Shown: one piece after another, positions 35,437 through 45,100 of the stretch
Layout: every line of letters begins with the position of its first letter
Position numbering within the stretch: position 1 is the first letter of the stretch
DNA from: Pseudobdellovibrionaceae bacterium
GTDB taxonomy: Bacteria > Bdellovibrionota > Bdellovibrionia > Bdellovibrionales > Bdellovibrionaceae
DNA: 64,000 nt
Assembly: GCA_013359135.1 (NCBI GenBank)
Contig: JABWCN010000008.1
Span: 1 to 64,000 of the forward strand
Reading direction: 5' to 3'
Position numbers and translations under genes: made by a program
The notes under the pieces: model-generated
Told to the model about the DNA's origin: nothing
The model's database searches: none
What the model saw: the letters and a program-made list of their open reading frames with translations, nothing else

Positions 35437-36309
35437 TTAATTATAGATTACTCCTGTGGGCTGATAAGCTGTTGCGGTTTCAATATCTTTGGCATCACTT
35501 AAAGGACCAAGAAAAATGTATTTTTGCCGGCGTTTCATTTCCTGTATAATTTCTTGATTTACCAAAGAACGATTTTTAAACTTTAACTGCGAAACAAAGG
35601 CATCGCCCTTAATAGAAATTGCGGGAGTTAAATGAATGGTCGAAAATATTTTGATTCTTGTAACTTCAGATATTGAAGTTGCAAAGTTAAGCATAGGAAG
35701 AGTCTCTTTGATAGTTTTCAATACAATATCGTAATCAGAGTAGATCATGATTTTCTTTTCAAGCTTAAATTCTTGAATTAGCTGAATAAATTTTTTATCA
35801 ATTTCAGGAGCATTGCTTTTGATGTTTATGATAAAGCGTTGCTGCGAGTATTTTGTAAAAACATCTTCAATTTTAATAAGGTCTGGCTTGAGTGTTTTCA
35901 TTTCATCTAAGCTGTATTCATGAAGATGACGACCTTTAAACTTTGGCATTGCCTTTTTTAGGTTTTCTTTTTCGTGCGTGTCTTGAGTTTTTTGTTTCAA
36001 TGTGAAGACCAATTCGTTTAGTTGATTGTCTGAATCCACAATAAAGAAACCGTCATTGGTCATATATGTGGAAATCCAAACAATTAAGTCTGGAGTCTGA
36101 GTAAGAGATTTGTCAGTCTCTTCAAAGGAATGAAAAACTTTTGCTTTTTCAATGTTTGAAAGGTGATCGTTAGAAGTTGATGCCTTGGTTTTAGAGTAAA
36201 ACTCATGTTCAAATTTGTAGGTTGGCATAGATAGCCCCCAAAAACGAACGATTATAAGTATCATAAATACGCAAATTAGGGTACCTACACTAATTAATAA
36301 AACTCTCAA
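35437..36309 (-). CDS. GDPD-like protein lacking catalytic residues
   Basis: An N-terminal membrane anchor (LLISVGTLICVFMILIIVRFW) is followed by a TIM-barrel-like domain. The later blocks LDEMKTLKPDLIKIEDVFTKY, QRFIINIKSNAP and KKIMIYSDYDIVLKTIKE recall glycerophosphodiester phosphodiesterases. The catalytic HRG and metal-binding acidic residues of active enzymes are not visible in the N-terminal part; the region corresponding to the metal loop reads YMTNDGFFIVDSD. It may be a non-enzymatic relative. Starts with TTG at 36309 behind a strong GAGGTGA ribosome site. Divergent from the suf operon. Confidence 0.65.
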   Translation of the reverse strand: MRVLLISVGTLICVFMILIIVRFWGLSMPTYKFEHEFYSKTKASTSNDHLSNIEKAKVFHSFEETDKSLTQTPDLIVWISTYMTNDGFFIVDSDNQLNELVFTLKQKTQDTHEKENLKKAMPKFKGRHLHEYSLDEMKTLKPDLIKIEDVFTKYSQQRFIINIKSNAPEIDKKFIQLIQEFKLEKKIMIYSDYDIVLKTIKETLPMLNFATSISEVTRIKIFSTIHLTPAISIKGDAFVSQLKFKNRSLVNQEIIQEMKRRQKYIFLGPLSDAKDIETATAYQPTGVIYN

Positions 36310-36327
36310 GATATCACCTCGGTATTT

Positions 36328-36350
36328 TATCTATATGAAATATATAGATA
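36328..36350. promoter_or_regulatory. Palindrome in the rrf2/GDPD divergent promoter
   Basis: TATCTATAT (36328-36336) and ATATAGATA (36342-36350) form an exact 9-bp inverted repeat around GAAAT. It is 18 bases upstream of the GDPD-like start and about 140 bases from the Rrf2 start. A second, weaker pair AAATAAG/CTTATTT lies at 36385-36409. Either could bind a regulator; AT-rich composition lowers confidence. Confidence 0.35.
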
Positions 36351-36488
36351 ATTAACAAACTGAATGATGTAGTAAATATCAATCAAATAAGTTAAAAATA
36401 GTCTTATTTAGCTTGAATTTCAATTCATTTTCATTTAATTTGCAGGCATCTTCTAACGTATGTTTTTAAATTTAACAAAGGATTTTAC

Positions 36489-36962
36489 TTGGTTCGACTC
36501 AACCGTAAAATAGAATATTCTCTGGTAGCCCTAAAATACATGACTGGAAAAATTCCAGGAGAACTGACGTCTGCCAAAGAAATTTCTGAAAAATTTAATA
36601 CTCCTTTTGATGTTACGGCAAGAGTGCTGCAAGTAATGGCTCAAAAGGGTCTCCTTAAATCAGAGCAGGGAGCAATGGGCGGTTACTATATTGCAAAAGA
36701 TCTTAGTCGTGTTTCACTACAAGATTTGTTGTCAATGGTTGAGGGACCTTCAGCGTTAGTTAAGTGTCTAGAAAAAAACGAAGCTTGTGATGTGCAACCA
36801 CATTGTAACATTATTTCTCCAGTAAATGTTTTGAATCAAAAGCTTAACGAGTTCTATGGTAATGTGAAGTTAAAAGATTTACTCGTTTCTCAACATCATC
36901 ATACTTCTACTCAGCAGATAGCTTCTCAACAGTCATCAATAGAGGTGATGCTTGGAAAATAA
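36489..36962 (+). CDS. Rrf2-family iron-sulphur regulator of the suf operon
   Basis: A small winged-helix regulator like IscR. The N-terminal helix-turn-helix ([48 protein letters not shown]) is typical. Three cysteines, Cys93, Cys100 and Cys106, sit where IscR binds its [2Fe-2S] cluster, with one extra residue in the first gap. The start is TTG, supported by AAAGGA eight bases upstream. As the first gene of the suf operon it probably represses the operon when clusters are plentiful and releases it under iron or oxidative stress. The C-terminal tail is Gln/Ser/His rich. Confidence 0.9.
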   Translation: MVRLNRKIEYSLVALKYMTGKIPGELTSAKEISEKFNTPFDVTARVLQVMAQKGLLKSEQGAMGGYYIAKDLSRVSLQDLLSMVEGPSALVKCLEKNEACDVQPHCNIISPVNVLNQKLNEFYGNVKLKDLLVSQHHHTSTQQIASQQSSIEVMLGK

Positions 36963-38409
36963 AACTAATAAAAACTTCCATCAGGACTATGAATATAAGT
37001 ACGGATTTGAAACCCAGATTGCTTCTGATCAAGTTCAAAAAGGTCTTTCTTCTGATATAATCAGATTAATCTCAAGAAAAAAAGAAGAGCCAGAGTGGAT
37101 GTTAGAATATCGTTTGAAAGCATTTGAATACTGGCAAAAACTAGAGGAGCCAACATGGGCTCATGTGCGCTATCCAAAAATTAATTTTCAAGATATCTCG
37201 TACTATTCTGCTCCAAAAACTGAAGCTGTTGGTAAAGAAGAAAAACCAAAATCTTTGCAAGATTTAGATCCAGAACTGATTAAGACTTTTGAAAGATTGG
37301 GCATTCCAGTTTCTGAGCAAAAAAGAATTTCTGGTGTGGCTGTCGATGTAGTTTTTGATTCAGTTTCTGTTGGAACTACTCATAAAGAAGAACTTGATAA
37401 AGTTGGTGTTATTTTTTGTTCTATCTCTGAAGCTATAAAAAAATATCCTGATCTTGTTAGAAAATATCTTGGTTCAATCGTACCTTTTTCAGATAACTAT
37501 TATGCCGCTTTAAATGCTGCCGTTTTTACTGACGGATCTTTTTGTTATATTCCAAAAGGAGTTAAGTGTCCCATTGATCTTTCTACGTATTTTCGCATTA
37601 ATGCTAAAGAAACGGGGCAATTTGAAAGAACACTACTTGTCGCTGATGAGGGTTCTTTTGTTAATTATCTTGAAGGTTGCACAGCACCTCAACGTGATGA
37701 AAATCAGCTTCATGCAGCTGTGGTAGAGTTGATAGCCTTGGACAATGCTGAAATTAAATACTCAACCGTACAAAATTGGTATACGGGGGATAAAGAGGGT
37801 AAGGGTGGAATCTACAATTTTGTAACTAAGAGAGGTAAATGTGCGGGAGTCAATTCTAAGATTTCATGGACTCAAGTCGAATCAGGTTCTGCCATTACTT
37901 GGAAGTACCCCTCTGTCATTCTTCAAGGTGATCATTCAGAAGGTTATTTTTATTCCGTTGCATTAACCCATGATTATATGCAAGCAGATACGGGAACAAA
38001 GATGATTCATATAGGCAAAAATACTAAAAGCACGATTATTTCCAAAGGTATTTCTGCGGATCATTCAAGTAATGCTTATCGTGGACAAGTTAAAATCATG
38101 CCTTCAGCAAGTAATGCAAGAAATTACTCTCAATGTGATTCGATGCTTGTAGGCAAAGATTCTTCCGCGCACACGTTTCCGTATTTGGATGTAAAAAATA
38201 ATACAGCTCAAATTGAACACGAAGCGACCACTTCAAGGATTAGTGAAGATCAGATTTTTTATCTTCAATCCCGAGGGCTTAATATGGAACAAACCATTTC
38301 CATGTTAGTGAATGGTTTTTGTAAAGAAGTATTTAAGCAGCTGCCATTGGAATTTTCAGTAGAGGCAGTGAAGTTGATAGAAATGAAGTTAGAAAACTCA
38401 GTTGGTTAA
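36952..38409 (+). CDS. sufB: Fe-S assembly scaffold protein SufB
   Basis: SufB forms the SufBC2D scaffold on which Fe-S clusters are built. The beta-helical core is complete. Diagnostic blocks include [54 protein letters not shown] and [16 protein letters not shown], ending with the [16 protein letters not shown] region. The start is TTG at 36952, overlapping the regulator gene by 11 bases with GAGGTGA immediately upstream. At 485 residues the length is normal. Cytoplasmic; works with SufC, SufD and SufS encoded next. Confidence 0.96.
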   Translation: MENKTNKNFHQDYEYKYGFETQIASDQVQKGLSSDIIRLISRKKEEPEWMLEYRLKAFEYWQKLEEPTWAHVRYPKINFQDISYYSAPKTEAVGKEEKPKSLQDLDPELIKTFERLGIPVSEQKRISGVAVDVVFDSVSVGTTHKEELDKVGVIFCSISEAIKKYPDLVRKYLGSIVPFSDNYYAALNAAVFTDGSFCYIPKGVKCPIDLSTYFRINAKETGQFERTLLVADEGSFVNYLEGCTAPQRDENQLHAAVVELIALDNAEIKYSTVQNWYTGDKEGKGGIYNFVTKRGKCAGVNSKISWTQVESGSAITWKYPSVILQGDHSEGYFYSVALTHDYMQADTGTKMIHIGKNTKSTIISKGISADHSSNAYRGQVKIMPSASNARNYSQCDSMLVGKDSSAHTFPYLDVKNNTAQIEHEATTSRISEDQIFYLQSRGLNMEQTISMLVNGFCKEVFKQLPLEFSVEAVKLIEMKLENSVG

Positions 38410-38422
38410 AAGGAATAATAAC

Positions 38423-39190
38423 ATGTTAGAAATTAAAAATCTTAAAGCGGAAGTTGACGGAAAACCAGTTCTTAAAGGTTTGAATTTAAAAGTGAATGCT
38501 GGTGAAGTCCATGCCATCATGGGACCAAATGGTTCTGGAAAAAGTACTTTGTCAAAAATTCTCTCAGGTCATCCTAACTACGTAGTAACTGGTGGTGAAA
38601 TTAATTTTGAAATTAATTTTCAACAAAAATCTATTATTGATATGGAGGCGGATGAACGAGCAAAAGAAGGAATATTTTTAGCTTTTCAGTATCCTGTAGA
38701 GGTTCCTGGGGTTAATAATCTTACATTTTTGATGAATTCTTTTAATGCCGTTTTGGAACATCAAGGCTCATTACCTCTTTCAGAAGAGGAATTTAAAATT
38801 TACTTAGATAAAAAAATGGAACTTATGGGTTTAAGGGAAGATTTTTTAAAAAAAGGTTTTATGGACCGAGGAGTTAACTCTGGGTTTTCTGGTGGGGAAA
38901 AGAAAAAAAATGAAATTTTACAAATGGCAGTATTAGCTCCTAGATTAGCGATTCTCGATGAAACAGACTCAGGTTTAGATATCGATGCTTTAAGAATTGT
39001 TTCTGAAGGAGTCAATAAACTACGTTCTTCTAAAAATGCAGTGATTTTGATTACTCACTATCAGCGTTTGCTAGATTATATAAAACCCGACTTTGTGCAT
39101 GTTTTATCTCAAGGTAGAATTGTCAAAACTGGTGGTCCAGAATTAGCTCATGAGCTAGAGAAAAATGGGTATGATGGGATCCTTTCATGA
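38423..39190 (+). CDS. sufC: Fe-S assembly ATPase SufC
   Basis: The ABC-type ATPase of the SufBCD scaffold; it is not a membrane transporter. Walker [10 protein letters not shown] is at residue 34, the signature is [15 protein letters not shown] and Walker B is [16 protein letters not shown], the last two being SufC-specific forms. The start at 38423 ([10 protein letters not shown]) has AAAAGGAAT upstream, and the extra seven codons of a GTG at 38402 are not needed. About 255 residues is normal. Ends overlapping sufD by four bases. Confidence 0.96.
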   Translation: MLEIKNLKAEVDGKPVLKGLNLKVNAGEVHAIMGPNGSGKSTLSKILSGHPNYVVTGGEINFEINFQQKSIIDMEADERAKEGIFLAFQYPVEVPGVNNLTFLMNSFNAVLEHQGSLPLSEEEFKIYLDKKMELMGLREDFLKKGFMDRGVNSGFSGGEKKKNEILQMAVLAPRLAILDETDSGLDIDALRIVSEGVNKLRSSKNAVILITHYQRLLDYIKPDFVHVLSQGRIVKTGGPELAHELEKNGYDGILS

Positions 39191-40584
39191 GTATTTTAAA
39201 TTCTTTTGATTCTCTAATTCAATCCACTCAAGCCTATTTAAAAAAAATAGGAATTGAAGAATCAAAAATTAATCAGTTGTTAGATGAAAAAAAAGCTCTA
39301 AAAGAGCAGCTTTTAGAAATGGGATTGCCTAAAAGAACTAATGAATTTTGGAAGTACACCTCGTTGAAGTTTTTAAATGATACTCCTTTTTATTCCGAAT
39401 TTATTAGTGATAATGTCAGTTCTGATTTAGAAAAAAAAATTGAAGCTCACAAAACAGATGATTTCTTTTCTTTAGTTTTTATCAATGGATTTTTTTCACC
39501 TGCTCTTTCTGATAATTTACCTGTAGATCAAGTTTATATAAAAAAGAACTTCTATTCCTCGTGTTTCAAAAAAGATTTTTCCAGAAGGAATGGAGTTGAG
39601 TCTTCATTAGATACGCCAATTAAAATTCCTATGCATAAGTCAGAGTTCTACTTCAGTGATTTTTTTCTTGGGTTAGGGCAGGTTTATAATTCAGAAGAAG
39701 TCGTTATAGAAATTAAAAAAGGGATCGAGTTAAGTAAACCGTTGAAGATTATTCTATTCTCATACTCTGAACAGCAAAAAGCGATTTTATCTTCATCAAG
39801 AATTAGTATTAAACTTGAGGAACAAGCAAAAGCAAGTGTAGTTGTAAAATCGGTAGGGGAAGATGGTGTAAAATATTTTTCTCAGATTCAGCTAGAAGTT
39901 TTGCTTAATAAAAAATCCAACTTAGAATTGATTAATAGTATAGAGCAAAGTTACCAAGCATATCATATAGATCAGTTTAAAATTGATCTTCATGCTGATA
40001 GTCAATGCCATTACTTAGAGAACAATATAGGATCTTTACTGACTCGTCATGAGTTGGAAGTAAATTTATTGCAACCCGGAGCTAATGCAAAAGTTATGGG
40101 AGTTGCTTATTTACAAAAAAAAGAACAATGCGACAGTCATACAAAAATTAAATTTCATGCTAGTCACACTCAAGCTGAGCAATTGTATAAAAATATATTA
40201 GATGATGAAGCCATCTCTGTGTTTTGTGGTAATGTGATCATTGATGAGCATATTAACGATGTTAACTCTGCTCAATTAAATAATAATTTACTTATGTCTA
40301 ATCAATGTGAGTCTCATAGTAAACCAGTATTGATGATTTATTCGGACGATGTTAAGGCCTCTCATGGATCTACTGTGGGTCAATTAAATGAGGAAGAACT
40401 TTTTTACTTAAGGAGTCGGGCTTTATCAAAAGAAAAGGCTAAAGAATTATTAAGTTCAGGTTTTCTGTTACAAGTGTACGAACTAATTGATTCTCAGGTG
40501 CTAAGGTCCTATTTAAAAAAGTCTATTTCATTAAAGATAGATAAAAAGCAAGCTAGGCCAGAGCTAAAGATGCTTAAAGTTTAG
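39187..40584 (+). CDS. sufD: Fe-S assembly scaffold protein SufD
   Basis: The SufB paralogue that partners it in the SufBC2D complex. The N-terminal helical segment with [14 protein letters not shown] is typical of SufD. The C-terminal part contains [50 protein letters not shown] and the conserved [11 protein letters not shown]. The central beta-helix is more divergent than in SufB, which is usual. At 465 residues it is in the normal range. The ATG overlaps the sufC stop (ATGA), indicating coupling. Confidence 0.93.
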   Translation: MSILNSFDSLIQSTQAYLKKIGIEESKINQLLDEKKALKEQLLEMGLPKRTNEFWKYTSLKFLNDTPFYSEFISDNVSSDLEKKIEAHKTDDFFSLVFINGFFSPALSDNLPVDQVYIKKNFYSSCFKKDFSRRNGVESSLDTPIKIPMHKSEFYFSDFFLGLGQVYNSEEVVIEIKKGIELSKPLKIILFSYSEQQKAILSSSRISIKLEEQAKASVVVKSVGEDGVKYFSQIQLEVLLNKKSNLELINSIEQSYQAYHIDQFKIDLHADSQCHYLENNIGSLLTRHELEVNLLQPGANAKVMGVAYLQKKEQCDSHTKIKFHASHTQAEQLYKNILDDEAISVFCGNVIIDEHINDVNSAQLNNNLLMSNQCESHSKPVLMIYSDDVKASHGSTVGQLNEEELFYLRSRALSKEKAKELLSSGFLLQVYELIDSQVLRSYLKKSISLKIDKKQARPELKMLKV

Positions 40585-40611
40585 GATACGTTAGCAAAGG
40601 AATTTAAAAGT

Positions 40612-41823
40612 ATGCAAATAGAAGAAGTAAGATCTCATTTTCCGGCATTGACACAGAAAATTTATGATAAAGAATTAATTTATTTGGATAGCGCTGCTAC
40701 GACTTTGAAACCAAAGGAAGTTATAGATCGTATTAATCATTATTATTCCTACGAAAATTCTAATGTTCATAGAGGAGCGCATTATTTAAGTCAAAAGGCT
40801 ACAGATCTTTTTGAAGAAGCTCGTGAAGAGGTAAGCCATTTTATTAATGCTGAATCTTCAGCTGAAGTAGTTTTTGTAAAGGGTACTACGGAAGGTATAA
40901 ATCTTATTGCCGCAAGTTTTGGATCATTTCTTTCGGAGGGAGATGAGATCATTGTTACAGTACTTGAGCATCATGCTAATATTGTTCCTTGGCATATGCT
41001 GGCTGAACAAAAAAAAATCAAAGTTAACTTTGTTCATTTAGATGAGTCTTTAGATTTGAGCTTAAATGAGTATCAAACTCTGTTGTCAGAAAAAGTGAAG
41101 TTAGTTGCTTTGACGGGGTGTTCAAATACTTTGGGTATTAAACCAAAAATTAAAGACTTAATAAGTATGGCGCATCAACATGGAAGTAAAGTTTTGATTG
41201 ATGCTGCTCAGTTAGTTTCTCAAGATAAGATAGATGTTAGAGCATTAGATTGTGATTTTTTAGTTTTTTCAGGACATAAATTATTTGGGCCAACGGGTAT
41301 AGGAGTTCTTTACGGAAAGAAAAAGCTTCTTGATCAGATGCCACCGTATCAAGGCGGTGGGGCTATGATTAGTGATGTTTCTGAAGAGAGGACTTTATTT
41401 AATCAAGTGCCATTTAAATTTGAAGCTGGAACCCCACATATTGGTGGAGTTTTAGGAATGGCTGCCGCGATCTCATTTTTTAAAAAAATAGATATAAACG
41501 AAGTAAAGAAGCATGAAAGAAAATTAGTCCAATATTTTATAAACTTTTTTGAAAAAGAACAAGATGTGGTGATTTATGGAGCTAAAGAAAAGCTTAATTC
41601 GATTGTCTCATTCAATATTAAGAATTGTCATCATTCCGATGTAGCTCAGTTGCTTGATCAGCAAGGTATTGCTGTTAGAGCTGGCCATCATTGCACACAG
41701 CCATTAATGAAATATTTAAAAATTCCTGGAACAATTAGAGTCTCATTCTCGATATATAATCAAGAGAGTGATGTTGAGAAACTTGCGAAAGCTATTCAAA
41801 AAGCAAAGGAACTACTGTTATGA
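40612..41823 (+). CDS. sufS: Cysteine desulfurase SufS
   Basis: A pyridoxal-phosphate enzyme that takes sulphur from cysteine for Fe-S assembly. The PLP lysine is Lys223 in FSGHKLFGPTGIG and the persulphide cysteine is Cys361 in RAGHHCTQP, in the short-loop setting of group II enzymes. N-terminal LDSAATTLKPKEVI and VFVKGTTEGINLIA are also diagnostic. At 403 residues it has normal length. There is no sufE or sufU in the operon, so its sulphur acceptor must be encoded elsewhere or be one of the Suf proteins. Overlaps the nfu gene. Confidence 0.95.
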   Translation: MQIEEVRSHFPALTQKIYDKELIYLDSAATTLKPKEVIDRINHYYSYENSNVHRGAHYLSQKATDLFEEAREEVSHFINAESSAEVVFVKGTTEGINLIAASFGSFLSEGDEIIVTVLEHHANIVPWHMLAEQKKIKVNFVHLDESLDLSLNEYQTLLSEKVKLVALTGCSNTLGIKPKIKDLISMAHQHGSKVLIDAAQLVSQDKIDVRALDCDFLVFSGHKLFGPTGIGVLYGKKKLLDQMPPYQGGGAMISDVSEERTLFNQVPFKFEAGTPHIGGVLGMAAAISFFKKIDINEVKKHERKLVQYFINFFEKEQDVVIYGAKEKLNSIVSFNIKNCHHSDVAQLLDQQGIAVRAGHHCTQPLMKYLKIPGTIRVSFSIYNQESDVEKLAKAIQKAKELLL

Positions 41824-42380
41824 CTTCATCAGATGTATTAATCAGAATTCAAGAAACGCCCAATCCTAATGCCTGGAAGTTTATTTTAGATAGAACGGTT
41901 TTAACTGAAGGAAAGGCGACTTATTCATCTCTTGGTGAAGCTGAAAATAATTTGTTGGCACGAAGTATATTTGAAATTCCAGGAATAAAGCAGGTACATT
42001 TTTTTCAAAATGTAATAACAATAACACACGTATTTGATGCTGAACCTGAAGAAATTCATGCTGCAGTTTCAAGTGTGATTCAAACAAGAATGCCGATTCA
42101 TAATCCCAACCAAACGATTAAAGACGAGAAAAAAATAGCTAGAGAGAAGCTTTCTCCAGAATTACAACAAATTGAAAGTATTTTGGATGATACTATCCGA
42201 CCCGGATTACAAGGAGATGGTGGTGATTTGACGGTAGTTAATTTGGATGGCAACCAGTTGTATGTTCATTATGAAGGTGCCTGTGGAACTTGTCCTAGTT
42301 CAACGACTGGAACTCTTATGGCGATTGAAGGAATTCTTAAGGATCATTTAAATAGAGATATTGAAGTTATTCCTGTCTAA
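41820..42380 (+). CDS. NfuA/NifU-like Fe-S carrier
   Basis: A two-domain carrier that hands on clusters. The N-terminal Nfu_N domain starts IRIQETPNPNAWKFILDR. The C-terminal NifU-type domain has ILDDTIRPGLQGDGGDLTVV and the cluster-binding CxxC in GACGTCPSSTTG (Cys155 and Cys158), then LMAIEGILKDHL. This is the Nfu arrangement common in alpha- and delta-type proteobacteria and in mitochondria, unlike E. coli NfuA, which has an A-type N-domain. The ATG overlaps the sufS stop (ATGA). Last gene of the suf operon. Confidence 0.92.
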   Translation: MTSSDVLIRIQETPNPNAWKFILDRTVLTEGKATYSSLGEAENNLLARSIFEIPGIKQVHFFQNVITITHVFDAEPEEIHAAVSSVIQTRMPIHNPNQTIKDEKKIAREKLSPELQQIESILDDTIRPGLQGDGGDLTVVNLDGNQLYVHYEGACGTCPSSTTGTLMAIEGILKDHLNRDIEVIPV

Positions 42381-42418
42381 AATGAGATAAGCCTCAGTCA
42401 TTTTTAATGATCAAGTAA

Positions 42419-43096
42419 CTATCTTTGAATCCTAATTTTATTTCTTGGAGAAACCAAACCTCTTTCCACATTATCAGCTGAATCTTTACTGTAAGAATTA
42501 ATTTGATCTTTAGAAGGTTGTGGGCTTTCACTTGAAAGATCAGTTTGGTTGTAGTTCTCATTAAAATTTTTGTTAGCAATGAACTCAAAAGAATCTTCAG
42601 GTCTAGATGATAATAATCCAACATTAGAAAAAGTTGTATTTCCAATTCTGGTGTGAGCTGACAATGAGATAAGCTTTTTTTCTTCTTTAGAAAAGCCACT
42701 CACTTTAATCTTCACTTCTTGAGGAGTTTCTGTAGGAACATTATTTAAAACTTGTTGCTGAGCTCCTTCAATGAGGAATACTCCCTCTGGAAGAACCCAT
42801 TCATAATTTACTATGTTATCACTGCTTTTAAGAAGTGTAATGTAGCCTTTTATCTCAGTTATATCTGCGTTTAAATCTGCTAATTCTGAGAATTCAAGTT
42901 GTACACTGACAAAAGAAAGTTGTTTGCCAAGTTTAGATTTAAAAAGAATCTTTGAAATTTTTTGTCGTTCATTTAAAGAAAAACTATCAGAGTTCGCTTC
43001 TAGAAAGTATTTTTCGTAGATCAATGAAGAGCCAAAACTAAAAGTTAAAAAGATAAAAACTACAAAGATTTTTTTTAAAGTTAATTTGCTGGGCAT
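42419..43096 (-). CDS. Exported protein of 225 residues, unknown
   Basis: An N-terminal signal or anchor (LKKIFVVFIFLTFSFGSSL) is followed by a beta-rich domain. The domain has LSFVSVQLEFSELADLNADITEIKGYITLL and a KVSGFSKEEKKLISLSAHTRIGNTTFSN segment. The C-terminal 50 residues are low-complexity (Ser, Asn, Gln, Asp). There are no cysteines. The start lies 16 bases inside the end of the metalloprotease-like gene upstream, so the two are co-translated. It may be a partner or chaperone of that lipoprotein; no family recognised. Confidence 0.75.
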   Translation of the reverse strand: MPSKLTLKKIFVVFIFLTFSFGSSLIYEKYFLEANSDSFSLNERQKISKILFKSKLGKQLSFVSVQLEFSELADLNADITEIKGYITLLKSSDNIVNYEWVLPEGVFLIEGAQQQVLNNVPTETPQEVKIKVSGFSKEEKKLISLSAHTRIGNTTFSNVGLLSSRPEDSFEFIANKNFNENYNQTDLSSESPQPSKDQINSYSKDSADNVERGLVSPRNKIRIQR

Positions 43097-44967
43097 AGAT
43101 CCCTCTGTGAGGAGTTAATTGTTTTAGTTAGCCTGTACCTTGCTTCGACGCCAACACCGCTTGAGGTTTTTCCGTAAGTATTTGCTTTAACAACTAACAT
43201 ATAAGTGCCAGGAGTTAGTTGGCTAAGTGTTAGACTTTCAGAACCATTTTCAATTGAGCCATAAGCGCGATTGCTAGTTTTGACAATGCTATCTGACTGT
43301 TCACCATACTCTTTGGCTTCATACTCTTCAAAATAAGTATAATCTTCCCTGTAAAGATAAAGATCTAAGTCAACTGGTTGGTTAGCATCGCTTTGAGCAT
43401 AAGAAAGATTTATGATGGCATTGGCAGCTATATCATCGTTTGTAATCGTAATTTTATAAAAATCATTAGATTTGAATTGATTTGATTTTTTATAAAAAGG
43501 ACAGGATGTTCCCGCGCATAAAGTGAGATCTGCTACAGGACTAATATAGGTATTTGAACACGTATTAATGGTTTGTTCATTAAGAGGGTTAGCATAATTT
43601 TTAAAAACTTTACTTTGTTTCTCTTGAGAAAGGATGTTCAGCCAATAAGAATTGTTCGAGGAATAGGTAGAAGAAATTATTGAATCTAGCCCCTTGTTCA
43701 TTAGAATACTTGACCGAAAAGCTTGCGAAGGAGAATGAAATCCATAAAAAGGATTACTAAAAACATTCCAAATCTCTTTGAATGGAATCCCCGCACCAAT
43801 AGGATATGTTAATGAAGTTGGTGATATCACTTTATATAAAGTTCGTGTAATTGATATTTCTCTAAAATTACCTTCACCGCTGGGTGTATTCGTTGGCATA
43901 TTATCTAAATTCGTTGAATTTGCATCATCATCGATAGTGATATACACGTTTTGTGAACAGGTTCCTTTGGTTTCTGTTGTGTCATTGCAGTACCCGGAAG
44001 TATCTAAGTAATAATTCTTACCTAGTATTGCAGCTTGGACAAAATTTGCAAAGCCTTCACTCCATGCTAGTCTAGGGTCAATAACAGCATCGCCATTATG
44101 ATAGCCTCCTGGGGAATCTGTTTTTCCATAGACATCTTCTAGGAAGTGTCCATATTCATGAAGTATAACAGATTTGTCAAAATGGTCTGTATCAGACTTT
44201 GCGACATCACCATTGTAGCCGCCTAAGATAAAAAGCTTATGCTCTCCTGGTTTGTAAAAAGATATAAGGCTGTCTGGATAGCCATAATAAGAATAGGGGT
44301 TGAAACCAGCTTTCCAGTAGACAGAAACTTTATCGCTAACCCAAGAGTTATCGGATAATTGAGTTTTTAAGTATTCATTTGCATAGTAAATGGTTTTTAG
44401 AATATGGAAAGCGGCTCCCTCCATTTTGGAGCTTTCGCTTTGTCTTGCCATAGCTTGGATCTCACCAGCATTGACATTAACCGAAGCTATATTGAAACTT
44501 TTTTCTATGAAATAAGGTTTATTGCTGGTGGGATCTTCAAGGATACTAGTTTTTATACGCGCATTATAAGCGCGCGAATAGATTCTAAGTGTTAACGTTC
44601 CAGAGTCCTTAGGAATATCAATACTAAAACTACCATCGAGGTTAGTTGTACCGCATTGAATTATATTAGAATTTGAGTCTAACAAATTGATCTCAGCATA
44701 AGAAATGGCATCGGAAACAGGATTACCTGAAAGTACTTTAATATAGCCATGAGAAGTATAGACAGAGTTTACTGGGCGATAAAAGTAAACAGCTGAACCA
44801 GTTAATGTTACATGGTTAGGAAAACTTTTACTTTCATGGCAAACAGAAGATTCTGGAATTTCAGTAGTTGCATTGCTAGAGCTAGAACCGCCATTCTTTT
44901 GGCAATTCACGATAACGAAAAGCAACGAAAGCAGAGATAATGCTTTGAAAGTAGATTTAATCAACAT
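43081..44967 (-). CDS. Zinc-metalloprotease-like lipoprotein with a PPC-like domain
   Basis: A predicted surface or periplasmic lipoprotein. The start at 44967 (MLIKSTFKAL) puts the lipobox VIVNC at Cys22; an upstream start at 45048 would hide it. The order is a carboxypeptidase-regulatory-like beta domain (about 50-140), then a catalytic region with HEYGH (His270-His274) and a possible third ligand Glu304 in AWSEGFANF. The last 130 residues look like a bacterial pre-peptidase C-terminal (PPC) domain (VDLDLYLYRED, LTPGTYMLVVKA). The zinc-binding set suggests an active gluzincin-like protease. Substrate unknown. Confidence 0.8.
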   Translation of the reverse strand: MLIKSTFKALSLLSLLFVIVNCQKNGGSSSSNATTEIPESSVCHESKSFPNHVTLTGSAVYFYRPVNSVYTSHGYIKVLSGNPVSDAISYAEINLLDSNSNIIQCGTTNLDGSFSIDIPKDSGTLTLRIYSRAYNARIKTSILEDPTSNKPYFIEKSFNIASVNVNAGEIQAMARQSESSKMEGAAFHILKTIYYANEYLKTQLSDNSWVSDKVSVYWKAGFNPYSYYGYPDSLISFYKPGEHKLFILGGYNGDVAKSDTDHFDKSVILHEYGHFLEDVYGKTDSPGGYHNGDAVIDPRLAWSEGFANFVQAAILGKNYYLDTSGYCNDTTETKGTCSQNVYITIDDDANSTNLDNMPTNTPSGEGNFREISITRTLYKVISPTSLTYPIGAGIPFKEIWNVFSNPFYGFHSPSQAFRSSILMNKGLDSIISSTYSSNNSYWLNILSQEKQSKVFKNYANPLNEQTINTCSNTYISPVADLTLCAGTSCPFYKKSNQFKSNDFYKITITNDDIAANAIINLSYAQSDANQPVDLDLYLYREDYTYFEEYEAKEYGEQSDSIVKTSNRAYGSIENGSESLTLSQLTPGTYMLVVKANTYGKTSSGVGVEARYRLTKTINSSQRDLCPAN

Positions 44968-45100
44968 GAATCTCTTTCGGCAAATTTTTCTGGTGACCTG
45001 AGCAATTAGTTGATTGAAACTATGGATTAAAATGAGATTTTTTAACAAAATTAAAGTTGAATAAAGTGTGTATCTATTTTAAACGAGTTAGCAGTAAAAT

